Shown here in pieces: positions 46,265 through 55,499 of a DNA stretch of 64,000 bases. Below the pieces are notes generated by a model. That model had not been told where the DNA came from and did not search any database. It saw nothing but the letters and a program-made list of their open reading frames with translations. The DNA comes from Candidatus Cloacimonadota bacterium (GTDB lineage: Bacteria; Cloacimonadota; Cloacimonadia; Cloacimonadales; Cloacimonadaceae): positions 62,001-126,000 of the forward strand of contig JAAYEF010000010.1 in assembly GCA_012728875.1 (NCBI GenBank), in the 5' to 3' direction. Position 1 is the stretch's first letter. Each line of letters begins with the position of its first letter. The position numbers and the translations under genes were made by a program.

Positions 46265-48433
46265 ATGAAAAAACTTAGCATCTTTACCGCTGTGCTGGCC
46301 TTGTTTGCCTTTGGCATCTTGTCGGCGCAGTATCAGCAGATTTTCAATCAACCGTATGTGCCAAATCCCCAGGATTTGTATACCAGTACGGTTCACTATG
46401 AGCTTGGTGTCAACTATTGGATGAATGATGAATTCGAAGGGCTCACCGACGCAATCAAAAAAGTGGAGTTTTATGGCACTCCCGGAAACTGGACAAGCTT
46501 CGGCTGGGTTCCTTCCGTGGCAAACGAAGAAGAGCCTTTCATCGTAAGATTTTACGGCAAACCTGAAGGCCATTGGACCGAACCCAAACAGCCGCTTTTG
46601 GCGCCTGTCACCGGCACCTACACCGTGAGATTGTTTGACAGATATTTGGATGGCTGGGATTATGGCTATCTGGATGTGATGGTGAATGGGGTCGTCGTTT
46701 TGGACGCCATCTCGCTTGGCAGCGGTCCAGAATATGCCGATTTCACTTTCTTTGCCAATGAGGGTGATGAGATTTCAACCCGCTACGCTGCCGGAGATTA
46801 TGCAGATGAAAACTGGTATGAAATTTTGGATCCGGACATGAATGTCATTGCCACGGATGGCGGAGATTGGGTGGCTCCCGTGGGTATTTTTGTGCCTGAA
46901 GCGCTGTTTGCACCAGTCACCGGCACCTACACACTGAACCTCTATGATGAATGGGGCGATGGCTGGAGCGGCGGCAGGCTCAGCGTTTATGTGGATGGAG
47001 TTCTTGTTTTGGAGAATCTGACCATATCCAGCGGAACCGGCCCTGATACATACACCTTCTTTGCCAATGCAGGCGACGAACTTGCCACCATTTTCGTTCC
47101 CGGAGGCTGGGCTTACGAAAATTCCTATGAAATCCTGGATCCGGATCTGAATGTGATTGCCGTTGATGGAGAAACAGGTGCGCCGGTTGGCCTTGGCTTT
47201 GTTTTAACTTACCTGGAAGGCGAAATGGATTGGGATGACCCCGATTACATGTTTTACGATGTGATGGCAACCACCACCTTCGTGGAAAGCGTGGAATGGG
47301 AGTTTCTTGAGGTCACTTGGAACATCTACAAATATGAGATCGAACTTCCCGATGAAGTGGATCTTCAGGAAGGCTGGTTCTCAGTCCAGGCCATTGCTTA
47401 TGGTGATGACCACTTGTTCATGTGGGCACCCGGCAGCGGTGGAAACATCCATTCCTATCAATATGAGCATTATGGTGTCGACACCAAAGTGGCTGACCGT
47501 AACCTGCTGAAAGATATGGCGATAGTAAGGTCTGGCAACTCCCGCGACGATATCGATAATGACATGGCCCTTGCTTTTTATGCAGAACTGCATGATGTTG
47601 AAGCAATTACCATCTATTTCATCACCAACCCGGCCACCCCGATGGTGGCAGTTTATCACGATGGTGAATTGGTTGGCCACACGAATGAAGATGGCATTTT
47701 TGCCTATACCGGAGTTCCCGAAGATCTGGAAGGAAGCTACCATTTTGAAGGTGGCGGCCGTACGTGGGAACCCTTGGAAGTCACCGATCCGGGAGCTGGG
47801 GATCAGATCCTTGTGATCGCGGTTGCCGTGACCCCTGTGGAACTCAGCAGCTTCACAGCCACGGTGAATGCGATCAACAAAGTTGAACTGAACTGGGTGA
47901 GCCAGAGCGAAAACCACATGACCGGCTACCGCGTGCATCGCAACAGCAGCCCCAACCAAAGCGGCGCCATCCTGATCACACCTGTGCTTATTCCTGCCAC
48001 AAACACCAGCACGGCTCAAAGCTACAGAGTTACAGACAACAGCGTCGAGATCGGCCAAACCTACCACTATTGGCTGGAAGCGGTGGATTATCTGGGCAGC
48101 GATTTCCATGGTCCCGTGAGCGTGACCGTGGAAGGAAACGTGCCGCCCGTGCTGCCTGAAGTCACCTCCATGAAAAATGCCTACCCCAACCCCTTCAAGG
48201 CTGGCAGCAGAACCAATATCGAGGTTGCTCTCAAGGCTGGCGAAAGCGGCGAACTGAGCATCTATAACCTCAACGGTCAATTGGTGAGATCCTACACACT
48301 TGACCAAGGCAGCCACAGCATCGTTTGGAACGGTAAGGATCAACGCGGAGCCACAGTTGGCAGCGGAATCTACTTCTACAAACTGCAGACCCCTTCCTTC
48401 AATCAGATCAAAAAAATGGTCATCATGAAATAA
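46265..48433 (+). CDS. Secreted protein with tandem beta-domain repeat and FlgD-like tail
   Basis: A 722-residue exported protein. I chose the ATG at 46265 because AAGGAGAC precedes it and the signal peptide (MKKLSIFTAVLALFAFGILSAQ) begins there. Residues about 115-205 and 220-310 are two copies of one domain (APVTGTYT...DGW...GDE...WYEILDPD/ENSYEILDPD, then NVIA). A fibronectin-type domain follows at about 530-630 (VELSSFTATVNAINKVELNW). The last 85 residues (YPNPFKAGSRTNIE...IYNLNGQLVRSY...GSGIYFYKLQT...KKMVIMK) form the FlgD/Por-type tail. It is probably extracellular or surface-attached. Confidence 0.85.
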   Translation: MKKLSIFTAVLALFAFGILSAQYQQIFNQPYVPNPQDLYTSTVHYELGVNYWMNDEFEGLTDAIKKVEFYGTPGNWTSFGWVPSVANEEEPFIVRFYGKPEGHWTEPKQPLLAPVTGTYTVRLFDRYLDGWDYGYLDVMVNGVVVLDAISLGSGPEYADFTFFANEGDEISTRYAAGDYADENWYEILDPDMNVIATDGGDWVAPVGIFVPEALFAPVTGTYTLNLYDEWGDGWSGGRLSVYVDGVLVLENLTISSGTGPDTYTFFANAGDELATIFVPGGWAYENSYEILDPDLNVIAVDGETGAPVGLGFVLTYLEGEMDWDDPDYMFYDVMATTTFVESVEWEFLEVTWNIYKYEIELPDEVDLQEGWFSVQAIAYGDDHLFMWAPGSGGNIHSYQYEHYGVDTKVADRNLLKDMAIVRSGNSRDDIDNDMALAFYAELHDVEAITIYFITNPATPMVAVYHDGELVGHTNEDGIFAYTGVPEDLEGSYHFEGGGRTWEPLEVTDPGAGDQILVIAVAVTPVELSSFTATVNAINKVELNWVSQSENHMTGYRVHRNSSPNQSGAILITPVLIPATNTSTAQSYRVTDNSVEIGQTYHYWLEAVDYLGSDFHGPVSVTVEGNVPPVLPEVTSMKNAYPNPFKAGSRTNIEVALKAGESGELSIYNLNGQLVRSYTLDQGSHSIVWNGKDQRGATVGSGIYFYKLQTPSFNQIKKMVIMK

Positions 48434-48455
48434 GAATCACAAATCCCAACATGGA

Positions 48456-48485
48456 ACCCCGTGGCAGGCGCTGCGGGGTTTTTTT
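48456..48485 (+). terminator. Rho-independent terminator after the secreted protein
   Basis: AACCCCG (48456-48462), an eleven-base loop, CGGGGTT (48474-48480), then continuing T. Confidence 0.85.
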
Positions 48486-48555
48486 GATGGGTGAAAAACA
48501 GGGATGGTTTTGAGCGAAAATCTTACTGAGCATCAAGGCTCCGCAGCGAAAATCC

Positions 48556-48584
48556 TTGACAGAAAGCGGCGCCGGCTCCATATG
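48556..48584 (+). promoter_or_regulatory. Possible promoter of the acyltransferase operon
   Basis: TTGACA (48556-48561), a 17-base GC-rich spacer and a poor -10 CATATG (48579-48584). It lies between the terminator and the GTG start at 48633. Confidence 0.35.
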
Positions 48585-48632
48585 GAAAAATTGACAAAAT
48601 ATCGTAAAAAGCAGAACACAGGAGAAAGAAAA

Positions 48633-49430
48633 GTGAAATGGATAATCAAGATCCTGCAAGTCCTCTGGCATATTCTTATTATATGCGATTTTTTTGCAAG
48701 GTCTTTCTTTATTCGGCTTTTTAACCGGGATCCCGTGAAGCGGCGCCAGAAAGAGATCAAGAATACCAAACGCACAGCCTACTGGTTTTTGCGTTCTTTT
48801 AACGTGAAACTGAAAGTGAAAAACCCCGAGATTTTGGCTCGACTGAAAGATGAAAAATATCTGTTGGTGTCGAATCATTCGTCCTTTTTGGATATTTTCA
48901 TCCTGGGTGCGGTGGAAAAATATGTATTCATCACTTCCACCCAGATGAGCGAGGCGCCGGTGCTGGGAGACATCGTTCGCAAGGCCGGGTGCCTCTATAC
49001 AGACCGCAAGAAAAAAGCCAATCTTCCCCAGGAAATCAAGAGATTTACCGAAGTCTTGAGTTCCGGCTTCAAAGTGGTTCTTTTTCCTGAACAGGCGGGA
49101 ACGGATGGTTCCACCGTGAAAGAATTTTGGCGCTCGCTTTTCCAGATCGCGGTTGATGCGGGAAGCACGGTGTTACCGGCTTGCATCCGCTATTTGAGGC
49201 TGGATGGAAAACCGGTTTCGGATGAAAACCGCTCTGTGATCAGTTGGTATGACGGCATAAATTTTTTGAAATACTATTGGAACTTGATGGCGCGAAGGAT
49301 CGAAGCGGAACTCTGCTTTTTGGAGCCCTTAGATTTTGATCCCGAAAGAATGCGTGGCGAGCTTTCCGACCTGACCTATGAACAGGTGCGGGATGCTTTC
49401 CATAGCTACGACGCACAACTCAATTTTTAA
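48633..49430 (+). CDS. 1-acyl-sn-glycerol-3-phosphate acyltransferase (PlsC-like)
   Basis: A 265-residue membrane enzyme that adds the second acyl chain to lysophosphatidic acid. The GTG at 48633 has CAGGAGA seven bases upstream and puts the membrane helix (WIIKILQVLWHILIICDFFA) at the start. Longer readings lack a ribosome site. The H-x4-D motif is HSSFLD at 82-87 and the glycerophosphate-binding motif is FPEQAGTDGS. The small membrane protein and DUF58 follow closely. Confidence 0.88.
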   Translation: MKWIIKILQVLWHILIICDFFARSFFIRLFNRDPVKRRQKEIKNTKRTAYWFLRSFNVKLKVKNPEILARLKDEKYLLVSNHSSFLDIFILGAVEKYVFITSTQMSEAPVLGDIVRKAGCLYTDRKKKANLPQEIKRFTEVLSSGFKVVLFPEQAGTDGSTVKEFWRSLFQIAVDAGSTVLPACIRYLRLDGKPVSDENRSVISWYDGINFLKYYWNLMARRIEAELCFLEPLDFDPERMRGELSDLTYEQVRDAFHSYDAQLNF

Positions 49431-49445
49431 AAGACAGGAGTGAAA

Positions 49446-49640
49446 ATGTCCAAAGACAAAGAACGCCTAAAACTGGGCCCGGTGAACTACATCATCCTGG
49501 GCGCGGCGCTGTTGTTGCTGATCATCGGCTACATCATCATGGCCAAAAACGAGATCGCGGTTTCGCCGCTAATTTTGGTGATTGCCTACGCCATTGTGAT
49601 CCCCTTCGGCATTCTCTACAAAGGAAAACCCAAGGAATAA
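49446..49640 (+). CDS. Small two-helix membrane protein (DUF3098-like)
   Basis: A 64-residue protein with two transmembrane helices (about 13-33 and 41-58). The opening GPVNYIILG and the closing FGILYKGKPKE resemble the DUF3098 family of FCB bacteria. The ATG at 49446 has AGGAG six bases before it. A GTG at 49440 is too close to that site. The function is not known. Confidence 0.72.
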   Translation: MSKDKERLKLGPVNYIILGAALLLLIIGYIIMAKNEIAVSPLILVIAYAIVIPFGILYKGKPKE

Positions 49641-49643
49641 GGC

Positions 49644-50522
49644 TTGGCTCTGCTCACCGAAGAAACCGCTGCAAAACTGAAGCGCTATCAGCTTCAGGCG
49701 CGGATGATCGTGGAAGGCTTTTTGGTGGGATTGCATAAATCCCCCTATCACGGCTTCAGCGTCGAATTTGCCGACCACCGTGAATATAACAGCGGCGATC
49801 CGGTCAAGAACATCGATTGGAAAATCGTTGCCAAAACCGACCGCTACTACGTGAAACGCTTTGAAGAAGAGACAAACCTGCGCTGCTACATCATTTTGGA
49901 CCACTCGCGCTCCATGTTCTACGCCTCCGGAAAAAGCAGCAAGATCGACTATGCCTGCCGCCTCGCAGCGGCGCTGTCCTGGCTCATGATCGGTCAAAAA
50001 GATGCCGCGGGACTCATCACCTTCAACGAAACCATCACCTCAATGCTGCCACCAAAAGCTTATCGCGGCTATCTGGCCCAGATCTTTCGCGTCTTGGCGG
50101 AACTTGAGCCTAAGGATTCCACCCGGTTCTTGGAAAATCTGCACAAAGCGGCGCAAAGCATCCGCAAGCGCAGCCTCATTATTCTGATCTCCGACCTGCT
50201 GGAAGACCCGGAAAAGATCATCGACGGACTGAGGCACTTCCGCTCCCAACACCATGAAGTTTTGGTTTTCCACATCGCCGATCTCCAGGAGGACAATTTT
50301 GATTTCCGGCGCGAGACCGAATTTGTGGATAGCGAGACCGGGGAAAAGATCACCGTGAATCCCTGGCAGATTCGCAAGGAATATCTGGAAAACTATTCCG
50401 AACATATCCAAAAACTCAAAAGCGGCTGTCACCAATATCAAATTGAATATAACGCCGTGAGCACCGCGACACCCTTGGAAGACCTGCTCCTAAAATACCT
50501 TCTGGTGCGTAAAAAAGGATGA
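49644..50522 (+). CDS. DUF58 domain protein
   Basis: A 292-residue cytoplasmic protein starting at TTG, three bases after the previous stop, with AAGGA upstream. The signature YNSGDPVKNIDWKIVAKTDRYYVKRFEEETNL is that of DUF58. A von Willebrand-A-like fold follows with the metal-site start DHSRSM (DxSxS) and AGLITFNE. In most genomes DUF58 sits beside a MoxR ATPase as part of a chaperone-like system. No moxR is in this window. Confidence 0.92.
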   Translation: MALLTEETAAKLKRYQLQARMIVEGFLVGLHKSPYHGFSVEFADHREYNSGDPVKNIDWKIVAKTDRYYVKRFEEETNLRCYIILDHSRSMFYASGKSSKIDYACRLAAALSWLMIGQKDAAGLITFNETITSMLPPKAYRGYLAQIFRVLAELEPKDSTRFLENLHKAAQSIRKRSLIILISDLLEDPEKIIDGLRHFRSQHHEVLVFHIADLQEDNFDFRRETEFVDSETGEKITVNPWQIRKEYLENYSEHIQKLKSGCHQYQIEYNAVSTATPLEDLLLKYLLVRKKG

Positions 50523-50589
50523 GGCAGAGAAAGATGCCGGGTTTCGAGCAAAACCTCTAAAACAGCCTATTTTGGAGCTTTAAACGGAA

Positions 50590-51480
50590 ATGGCAAAAAA
50601 GACGATTCAAGCGAATGAAATCCGGGAACTGGTTCTGGACGCCATTGGTGAAATCTTTTGTACAGCTCATCCTGAGACGAGGCAGCTTTTGGAAAATGCC
50701 CTTGCCCGGGAAAAAGATGAAATTGCCCGGGATATGTTGGAAACGATTTTGGGAAACCATGAAATTGCGCAGCGTGAGTCTCTGCCCCTTTGTCAGGATA
50801 CCGGGCTTCTGGTTGTTTTTGCCGAACTGGGAAATGGAGTTTTGATCGAAGGTGGCAGTTTGAGGGATATCATCGGTTCCGCCGCTGCTGAAGCTTGGGA
50901 CAAGTATTATTTGCGGGACTCCATAGCCTGGGATCCATTGCGGAGGGGAACAAATCAAAAAGGAACCACACTGCCGCTGATCCTGCATCTTGAACAGATA
51001 CCCGGTGATGAACTCATACTGCATTTTGCACTGAAGGGTGGCGGGTCGGAAAACTGCAGTTTTTTGAAAATGATGCTTCCCGGAGCCGGCATGAGGGGAG
51101 TGGAGGAATTCGTGATCCAGAGTGTGGTTGAATCCGGCGGACGCCCCTGCCCACCCGTTATGGTTGGAGTTGGCATCGGTGGCAATTTTGAAGAATGCGC
51201 CATTCTAGCTAAAAAAGCGTTGATGCTTCCCTCGGAGCAGAAAGATGAAGAACTAAGGGAAATGGAAGAACGCATTCTGGATGAAATCAATAAACGCGGC
51301 AAAGGCGTGATGGGTTTTGCCGGGTCCACCACGGCACTCAAGGTTTGCATTCTTGCAAAACCCTGTCATATTGCCTCCCTGCCCGTGGCTGTGAATATCG
51401 ATTGCCACGCGCATCGCGTCACCAGCAGAAGAATAAATGTTTCACGTGAAACATCGGACGATTCCGGAGCCACAAGATGA
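50590..51480 (+). CDS. fumA: Class I fumarate hydratase, alpha subunit
   Basis: A 296-residue subunit of the oxygen-sensitive [4Fe-4S] fumarase, which interconverts fumarate and malate. The cluster-related motifs are LPLCQDTG (Cys68), KGGGSENCS (Cys156) and RPCPPVMVGVGIGG (Cys187), and the catalytic end is around NIDCHAHR. After CHAHR the chain runs about 20 residues further than I expect for the family. The DNA of that tail contains a perfect parS palindrome. It overlaps the beta subunit by four bases. L(+)-tartrate dehydratase alpha is the main alternative reading. Confidence 0.92.
   Translation: MAKKTIQANEIRELVLDAIGEIFCTAHPETRQLLENALAREKDEIARDMLETILGNHEIAQRESLPLCQDTGLLVVFAELGNGVLIEGGSLRDIIGSAAAEAWDKYYLRDSIAWDPLRRGTNQKGTTLPLILHLEQIPGDELILHFALKGGGSENCSFLKMMLPGAGMRGVEEFVIQSVVESGGRPCPPVMVGVGIGGNFEECAILAKKALMLPSEQKDEELREMEERILDEINKRGKGVMGFAGSTTALKVCILAKPCHIASLPVAVNIDCHAHRVTSRRINVSRETSDDSGATR
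51438..51453. promoter_or_regulatory. parS centromere site
   Basis: TGTTTCACGTGAAACA is a perfect 16-base palindrome matching the universal bacterial parS consensus. It lies in the last 45 bases of the fumarase alpha gene, reading through as codons for VSRE. It is the only perfect match I found. It is 14 kb from parB and 26 kb from dnaA, within the distance at which parS sites usually cluster around an origin. Confidence 0.92.
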
Positions 51481-51980
51481 AGCAACACAGGCTATTAGTT
51501 CCAAGCAAAGGTACGGATTTCAGCCATTTACAGCCCGGAGATAAGGTCCTTTTAAGCGGAGTAATCCATACAGCACGCGATCAAGCGCATCAGCGTTTGG
51601 TGGAGTTGATTTCCAGAAACGAGTCTCTGCCATTTGATTTGGCGAACACTGCACTGTTTTATTGCGGACCTTCACCCACGCCTCCGGGAAAGGTCTGCGG
51701 CGCCATCGGACCCACAACCTCAAGCCGGATGGATCCCTACACCGTTCCACTTTTGGAGCAGGGTCTGAAAATCATGATTGGAAAGGGTGAGAGATCAGCC
51801 GACGTGGAAACTGCGATTAAAAAATACGGGGCACTTTATCTGGTTTGCTGTGGCGGAACCTCAGCCCTCTTGGCTCAAACCGTGATTTCCTTTGATCTTT
51901 TTGCCTGGCCAGAACTGGGTGCGGAAGCCATCTATCGGCTCGAGGTGAAAGATCTGCCCTGCTATGTTGCCATCCGTTGA
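51477..51980 (+). CDS. fumB: Class I fumarate hydratase, beta subunit
   Basis: A 167-residue partner of the alpha subunit, corresponding to the C-terminal half of one-chain class I fumarases. Visible motifs are LQPGDKVLLSGVIHTARDQAHQRL, YCGPSPTPPGKVCGAIGPTTSSRMD, MIGKGE, and CCGGTSALLA. The ATGA overlap with the alpha gene suggests coupled synthesis of the heterodimer. The assigned symbol follows the subunit order and not E. coli FumB. Confidence 0.9.
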   Translation: MKQHRLLVPSKGTDFSHLQPGDKVLLSGVIHTARDQAHQRLVELISRNESLPFDLANTALFYCGPSPTPPGKVCGAIGPTTSSRMDPYTVPLLEQGLKIMIGKGERSADVETAIKKYGALYLVCCGGTSALLAQTVISFDLFAWPELGAEAIYRLEVKDLPCYVAIR

Positions 51981-51982
51981 GC

Positions 51983-52687
51983 TCAAATCTTGAGCCGATG
52001 GCGCATTTTCTCCAAGGTCTTGGGTCCTATCCCCTTCACTTTTACAATATCATCCACGCTCTCAAAGTTGCCATTTTCCTTCCGGTAATCTATAATCGCC
52101 TGAGCTTTGACTTCTCCGATGCCGGGCAATGTGCATAGTTCACTGAGTCCCGCGGTGTTGATATTAACCACATTGGTCATCTCGCTTTTGGGAGCCTTTG
52201 CCGGCTTTTTCTCCCTGGATTTTTTGGCACCTTCCTGCTCCTTCAAACTGCCTTCGAGTTCAAGCACTCCATCGGGGTCGGAACTCTCTGATACCCTGAG
52301 CTTTGGAGAGCCGAACTGCAGCAGCGAGGGGAGCATTTTAGCCAGGGTTTTTTCTCCGATGCCCTTGATTTGAAGCAGGTCATCCGTGCTTTGAAACGGT
52401 TTGGCTTTTCTGTGTGCAATAATCAAGTCAGCGCGCTTTTCCCCGATGCCGGGCAGGAGCGTCAACTCTTCTTTGGAGGCAGTGCGAATATCGATCTGCA
52501 CAGGCTTGTCCTCCTCCAAAGCCTGCGTCAATAGCTCCGGATTTTTGGCTTCCTGCGCGGCAGCGGCAACCAGCGGAGTGCCGGAATTTACGAAACGTCC
52601 ACCCACCAGTCCCAAAAGCGTCAAAGCGCAGATTGCCAAAAGAGCAGCCTGTTCCTGCGATGTGAGCAGGTTTTTCAGAAACTTCAC
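51983..52687 (-). CDS. ComEA-like membrane-anchored helix-hairpin-helix protein
   Basis: A 234-residue protein with an N-terminal transmembrane helix (about 12-30, [17 protein letters not shown]) and two helix-hairpin-helix units. The first is at about 68-130 ([34 protein letters not shown], then [13 protein letters not shown]) and the second at about 173-234 ([35 protein letters not shown], then [16 protein letters not shown]). ComEA binds DNA during uptake. A duplicated domain is less usual. GTG at 52687 has GGGAGGAA upstream and overlaps the previous stop (GTGA). Confidence 0.88.
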   Translation of the reverse strand: MKFLKNLLTSQEQAALLAICALTLLGLVGGRFVNSGTPLVAAAAQEAKNPELLTQALEEDKPVQIDIRTASKEELTLLPGIGEKRADLIIAHRKAKPFQSTDDLLQIKGIGEKTLAKMLPSLLQFGSPKLRVSESSDPDGVLELEGSLKEQEGAKKSREKKPAKAPKSEMTNVVNINTAGLSELCTLPGIGEVKAQAIIDYRKENGNFESVDDIVKVKGIGPKTLEKMRHRLKI

Positions 52688-54165
52688 AGTTCCTCCCTCA
52701 AAGCTTCCAGCCAAAAATCCAAAGTCTCTTCCAAAACAGGGGTGTTGCCGCTTAAACTGAAGGCGATATTGCCTTCCTTATCGATAGCGCAAATCCACGG
52801 AATGGCACCAAAGCCCCAGGTTTGCGAAACATCAGCTTCAGCGAAACACAATCCCGAGCCGAAACCCTGCTGCTGATAAAACTCTGCTATTTCCTGCTTT
52901 TCAAGCGGATTTTCCCAAACGTTCACAGAGAGCAGCAGCAGATCATTTTTATCCTTGCTCCAGTGTTGCAAGCGCGCCATGCTGTGCAGGCAGGGCTCAC
53001 ACCAGCGCGCCCAAAAATCCAGAATCAAGACCTTTCCCTGCAAGGTTTGGGGATCCAGGCTGCTGCCATCCAATAGTTTCAAAGTTTCCAGCGCTGCGGG
53101 AATTGCGGTTCTTTCCTGTAAAACTTTTTCCCGTCTCAACGGTCTTTTGGCGTCCCAATCCTCTTTTGCGGCAATCATCAGCCTGGCAAAATCGGGCAGG
53201 GTTTGCAAGCCGCTGTAAGCCTCATCCGAAGCGGCTTCAGGGTAGATGATGGCGCCGCTGGTCAGCGCTTGTTCCAAGAGGCTCAGGGCATTCTCTTTTT
53301 CGTTCAATCCCAAATGCATCAGAATCCGTGTGCGCAAGTTCTCCGGCCTTGCCTTAAGTTCCGGCCAGTCTTCCAGATAGCCCTTCATTCTGTCCCAGGC
53401 TCGGGCTTTTTTAAGCGCTTCCAGCCAGTAAAACTGATAGTATGCCAGGCTGTCCGAAGCGGCGATTTCACCCTTGGCAATACTCAAAGAAACCGCTGCG
53501 GGAAAGAGCTTTTCAAAGCTTTGCAAACGTCCGGTATCTTCGATGAATTCAAAAACGTGATGGAAATTAGTCTCGATAACCTCGGGGTCGCTGAGCTTCA
53601 AAAGCTGGTTTTCGGCAAGCTCATCCTCCCCCAAGGCAGCATATTGGTGAAAGAGCGCCAGGAGGATATAATCATCTCCAGGCCAATGGTTTAAGCCCTT
53701 TTCCAAGATGCGGCGATCAGCGTCCAGATTGGAGCCGATATCTTTCCTCAAATCCTGTGGAGCATTGGGATCGAGCAGGATTTGCGAATAGCTGTTGGCG
53801 AAAAGACGGTAGCCCCAATAGAACATTGGATATTTTTGGATAAACTGCCGTGCCTTGGAAATCTGCAGTCCCGGGTCGGCCAGACTGCGCAGCCAAAGAT
53901 ACTCCAAATCCGGATTTTGGGGTTGAGCCCGGTGCTTGGCATGAAACCAATCCTGACAGCTATGTGGTTGGATCTGTAGCCAATAATTTTGCAAGCTGCG
54001 GAGTTCATCCAGTGTCTTCAGCCCATCACGGTGAGCCACAATAGCTTGCATGGCTTGATCCGCATTTTGCGCCAAATCAAGGGCGCTTTCAAGCTCAGCG
54101 ATCCCGGCGAAGGCCAGACTCGCCAAACAAAGGAGTAAAAAGCCTGAAAGCGCCTTTTTTAACAT
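52684..54165 (-). CDS. Exported TlpA-like thioredoxin-fold protein with long helical N-terminus
   Basis: A 493-residue exported protein (signal peptide 1-20). Residues about 25-350 are helical and TPR-like (for example [20 protein letters not shown], then [16 protein letters not shown]). Residues about 360-493 form a TlpA/ResA-type thioredoxin domain with redox motif WCEPC ([17 protein letters not shown]), the cis-Pro region GAIPW and a GNIAF hairpin. It is probably a periplasmic or outer-membrane-facing disulfide reductase acting with DsbD, encoded upstream on the same strand. It overlaps the ComEA-like gene. Confidence 0.88.
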   Translation of the reverse strand: MLKKALSGFLLLCLASLAFAGIAELESALDLAQNADQAMQAIVAHRDGLKTLDELRSLQNYWLQIQPHSCQDWFHAKHRAQPQNPDLEYLWLRSLADPGLQISKARQFIQKYPMFYWGYRLFANSYSQILLDPNAPQDLRKDIGSNLDADRRILEKGLNHWPGDDYILLALFHQYAALGEDELAENQLLKLSDPEVIETNFHHVFEFIEDTGRLQSFEKLFPAAVSLSIAKGEIAASDSLAYYQFYWLEALKKARAWDRMKGYLEDWPELKARPENLRTRILMHLGLNEKENALSLLEQALTSGAIIYPEAASDEAYSGLQTLPDFARLMIAAKEDWDAKRPLRREKVLQERTAIPAALETLKLLDGSSLDPQTLQGKVLILDFWARWCEPCLHSMARLQHWSKDKNDLLLLSVNVWENPLEKQEIAEFYQQQGFGSGLCFAEADVSQTWGFGAIPWICAIDKEGNIAFSLSGNTPVLEETLDFWLEALREEL

Positions 54166-54174
54166 TGCAAGGGG

Positions 54175-55485
54175 TTAATTGAGTAGAAGCATCCTTTTCG
54201 GAGCGGCGGAACTGCCTTTAATTCGATAGAAATAGACGCCTGAACTCAAGTTTGCGGGAGCGTTCCAACTCACCAGGTTTTCACCAGCCCGAAGCTCATA
54301 AACGGGGGTTTCGTCCACCAAGCGTCCCTTGCTGTCAAAGACTTGAAGGGCGACGCGTTCGTTTTTGAGCAGATTCAGGCTGATCTCGGTTGTGTGCCTA
54401 AACGGGTTGGGGCTGTTGTTCCCAAGTTCTACGGATGGACTTAACACATTGTCGGACACCGAAGTACCGGCTTGAACGTGGAAGGGCAGCAGATAGGGGT
54501 CCATATTGGGCGAACTGACTTTTAAAGAGAAAGTGGTTTCACCTTCTGCTCCCACCCAAAGGTTCATGTGAAGGGATTTGGCTTCACCCGTTCCCAGATA
54601 AAAGCTTTGAGGTATGGTGCCGGGGAAGCAGTGTCCTTCATCGTCACAGTAGTTGAACATCCATCCGGACAGTTCATTGTCCACCACCAAAATGGTTTCA
54701 ATGCTTTGAGCCTGGCCCATATTGAAAACCCAGAAGGTGTTGGTTTCGGCGGAGGAATTGGGCGGATAAATCAATCCCATATGGGCAAAATCCATCACAC
54801 CGCGGACGCTGTGGGAGGGCATGACAAGGCTGGATGTGGCCTGCAGGATTGCTCCGCCGGAGTTTTGCACACATGCCATCACCCAAAGATTGGATTGATT
54901 CCAAGCGGGATCCACATTGAAGCCGTGGTTCACAGTGAGCGGCTGACCCGCACCGGCAAAGCTGATGCTTTCGCTGTGCAAGAGCCTGACCACGTGGTCC
55001 ATGTTGCCCACTTCGTCTTCAATCAGATACATCATCAGCGAAAGCCCGCTTTGGTTTGCCTGAGCGTCCAAAAGCGTGGCTTGGATGCTGGTGGCTCCGG
55101 TGGCAGGTTGAAATTGGTTCACTTCCAGTTTGAAAGGTGAACTCGTCCAGATTCTGCTTTGCGCCTCATTTTGGTAGAGGTTGGCTTCCTGAATGCCGGA
55201 AACCAAATAGCTGCCGCCAAAAAGCACGCTGGGTATTTCTCCACCATGGTTTTGCGCAAAACGAGCCTGCACATTGGCGTCGCCGATTCCTTCGTAAAGC
55301 CGTACTTGCAGGACTTCGCCGGGCTTGAAATCTGCCAGGGCTGCGTCCAGATTGTTCACCAAGGTGTTGCTGGGGTTGGCAGTGTTCACAAAGGCTTCAA
55401 CCACATTGGTGCGCGGCCAAAAAGCCGGATCGGCAAAGAGCGCAAGCGCCGCCAGCATTACAAGGATAAACAATGTTTTTTTCAT
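54175..55485 (-). CDS. Secreted FlgD-tailed protein with cysteine-less Omp28/thioredoxin-like domain
   Basis: A 436-residue exported protein. I chose the ATG at 55485 because GAGGA sits about five bases before it. The adjacent ATG at 55488 differs by one residue. After the signal peptide, VVEAFVNTANPSNTLVNNLD and IPSVLFGGSYLVSG align by eye with the active-site and strand regions of the Omp28-like lipoprotein at 57763 (VIVEYFTFPNCPNCPPVEAE, APSTVFQGETKLSG), but both cysteines are replaced (ANPS for CPNC). A middle beta region follows. The last 85 residues (NNSPNPFRHTTEISL...LQVFDSKGRLVDE...LSSGVYFYRIKG...KRMLLLN) are a FlgD-like tail. It is probably surface-located with a binding role. Confidence 0.78.
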   Translation of the reverse strand: MKKTLFILVMLAALALFADPAFWPRTNVVEAFVNTANPSNTLVNNLDAALADFKPGEVLQVRLYEGIGDANVQARFAQNHGGEIPSVLFGGSYLVSGIQEANLYQNEAQSRIWTSSPFKLEVNQFQPATGATSIQATLLDAQANQSGLSLMMYLIEDEVGNMDHVVRLLHSESISFAGAGQPLTVNHGFNVDPAWNQSNLWVMACVQNSGGAILQATSSLVMPSHSVRGVMDFAHMGLIYPPNSSAETNTFWVFNMGQAQSIETILVVDNELSGWMFNYCDDEGHCFPGTIPQSFYLGTGEAKSLHMNLWVGAEGETTFSLKVSSPNMDPYLLPFHVQAGTSVSDNVLSPSVELGNNSPNPFRHTTEISLNLLKNERVALQVFDSKGRLVDETPVYELRAGENLVSWNAPANLSSGVYFYRIKGSSAAPKRMLLLN

Positions 55486-55499
55486 CATTCCTCGCGGGA

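Noticed and set aside
50040-50441. Minus-strand ORFs inside the DUF58 gene
   Set aside because: They are antisense shadows of a well-supported coding sequence.
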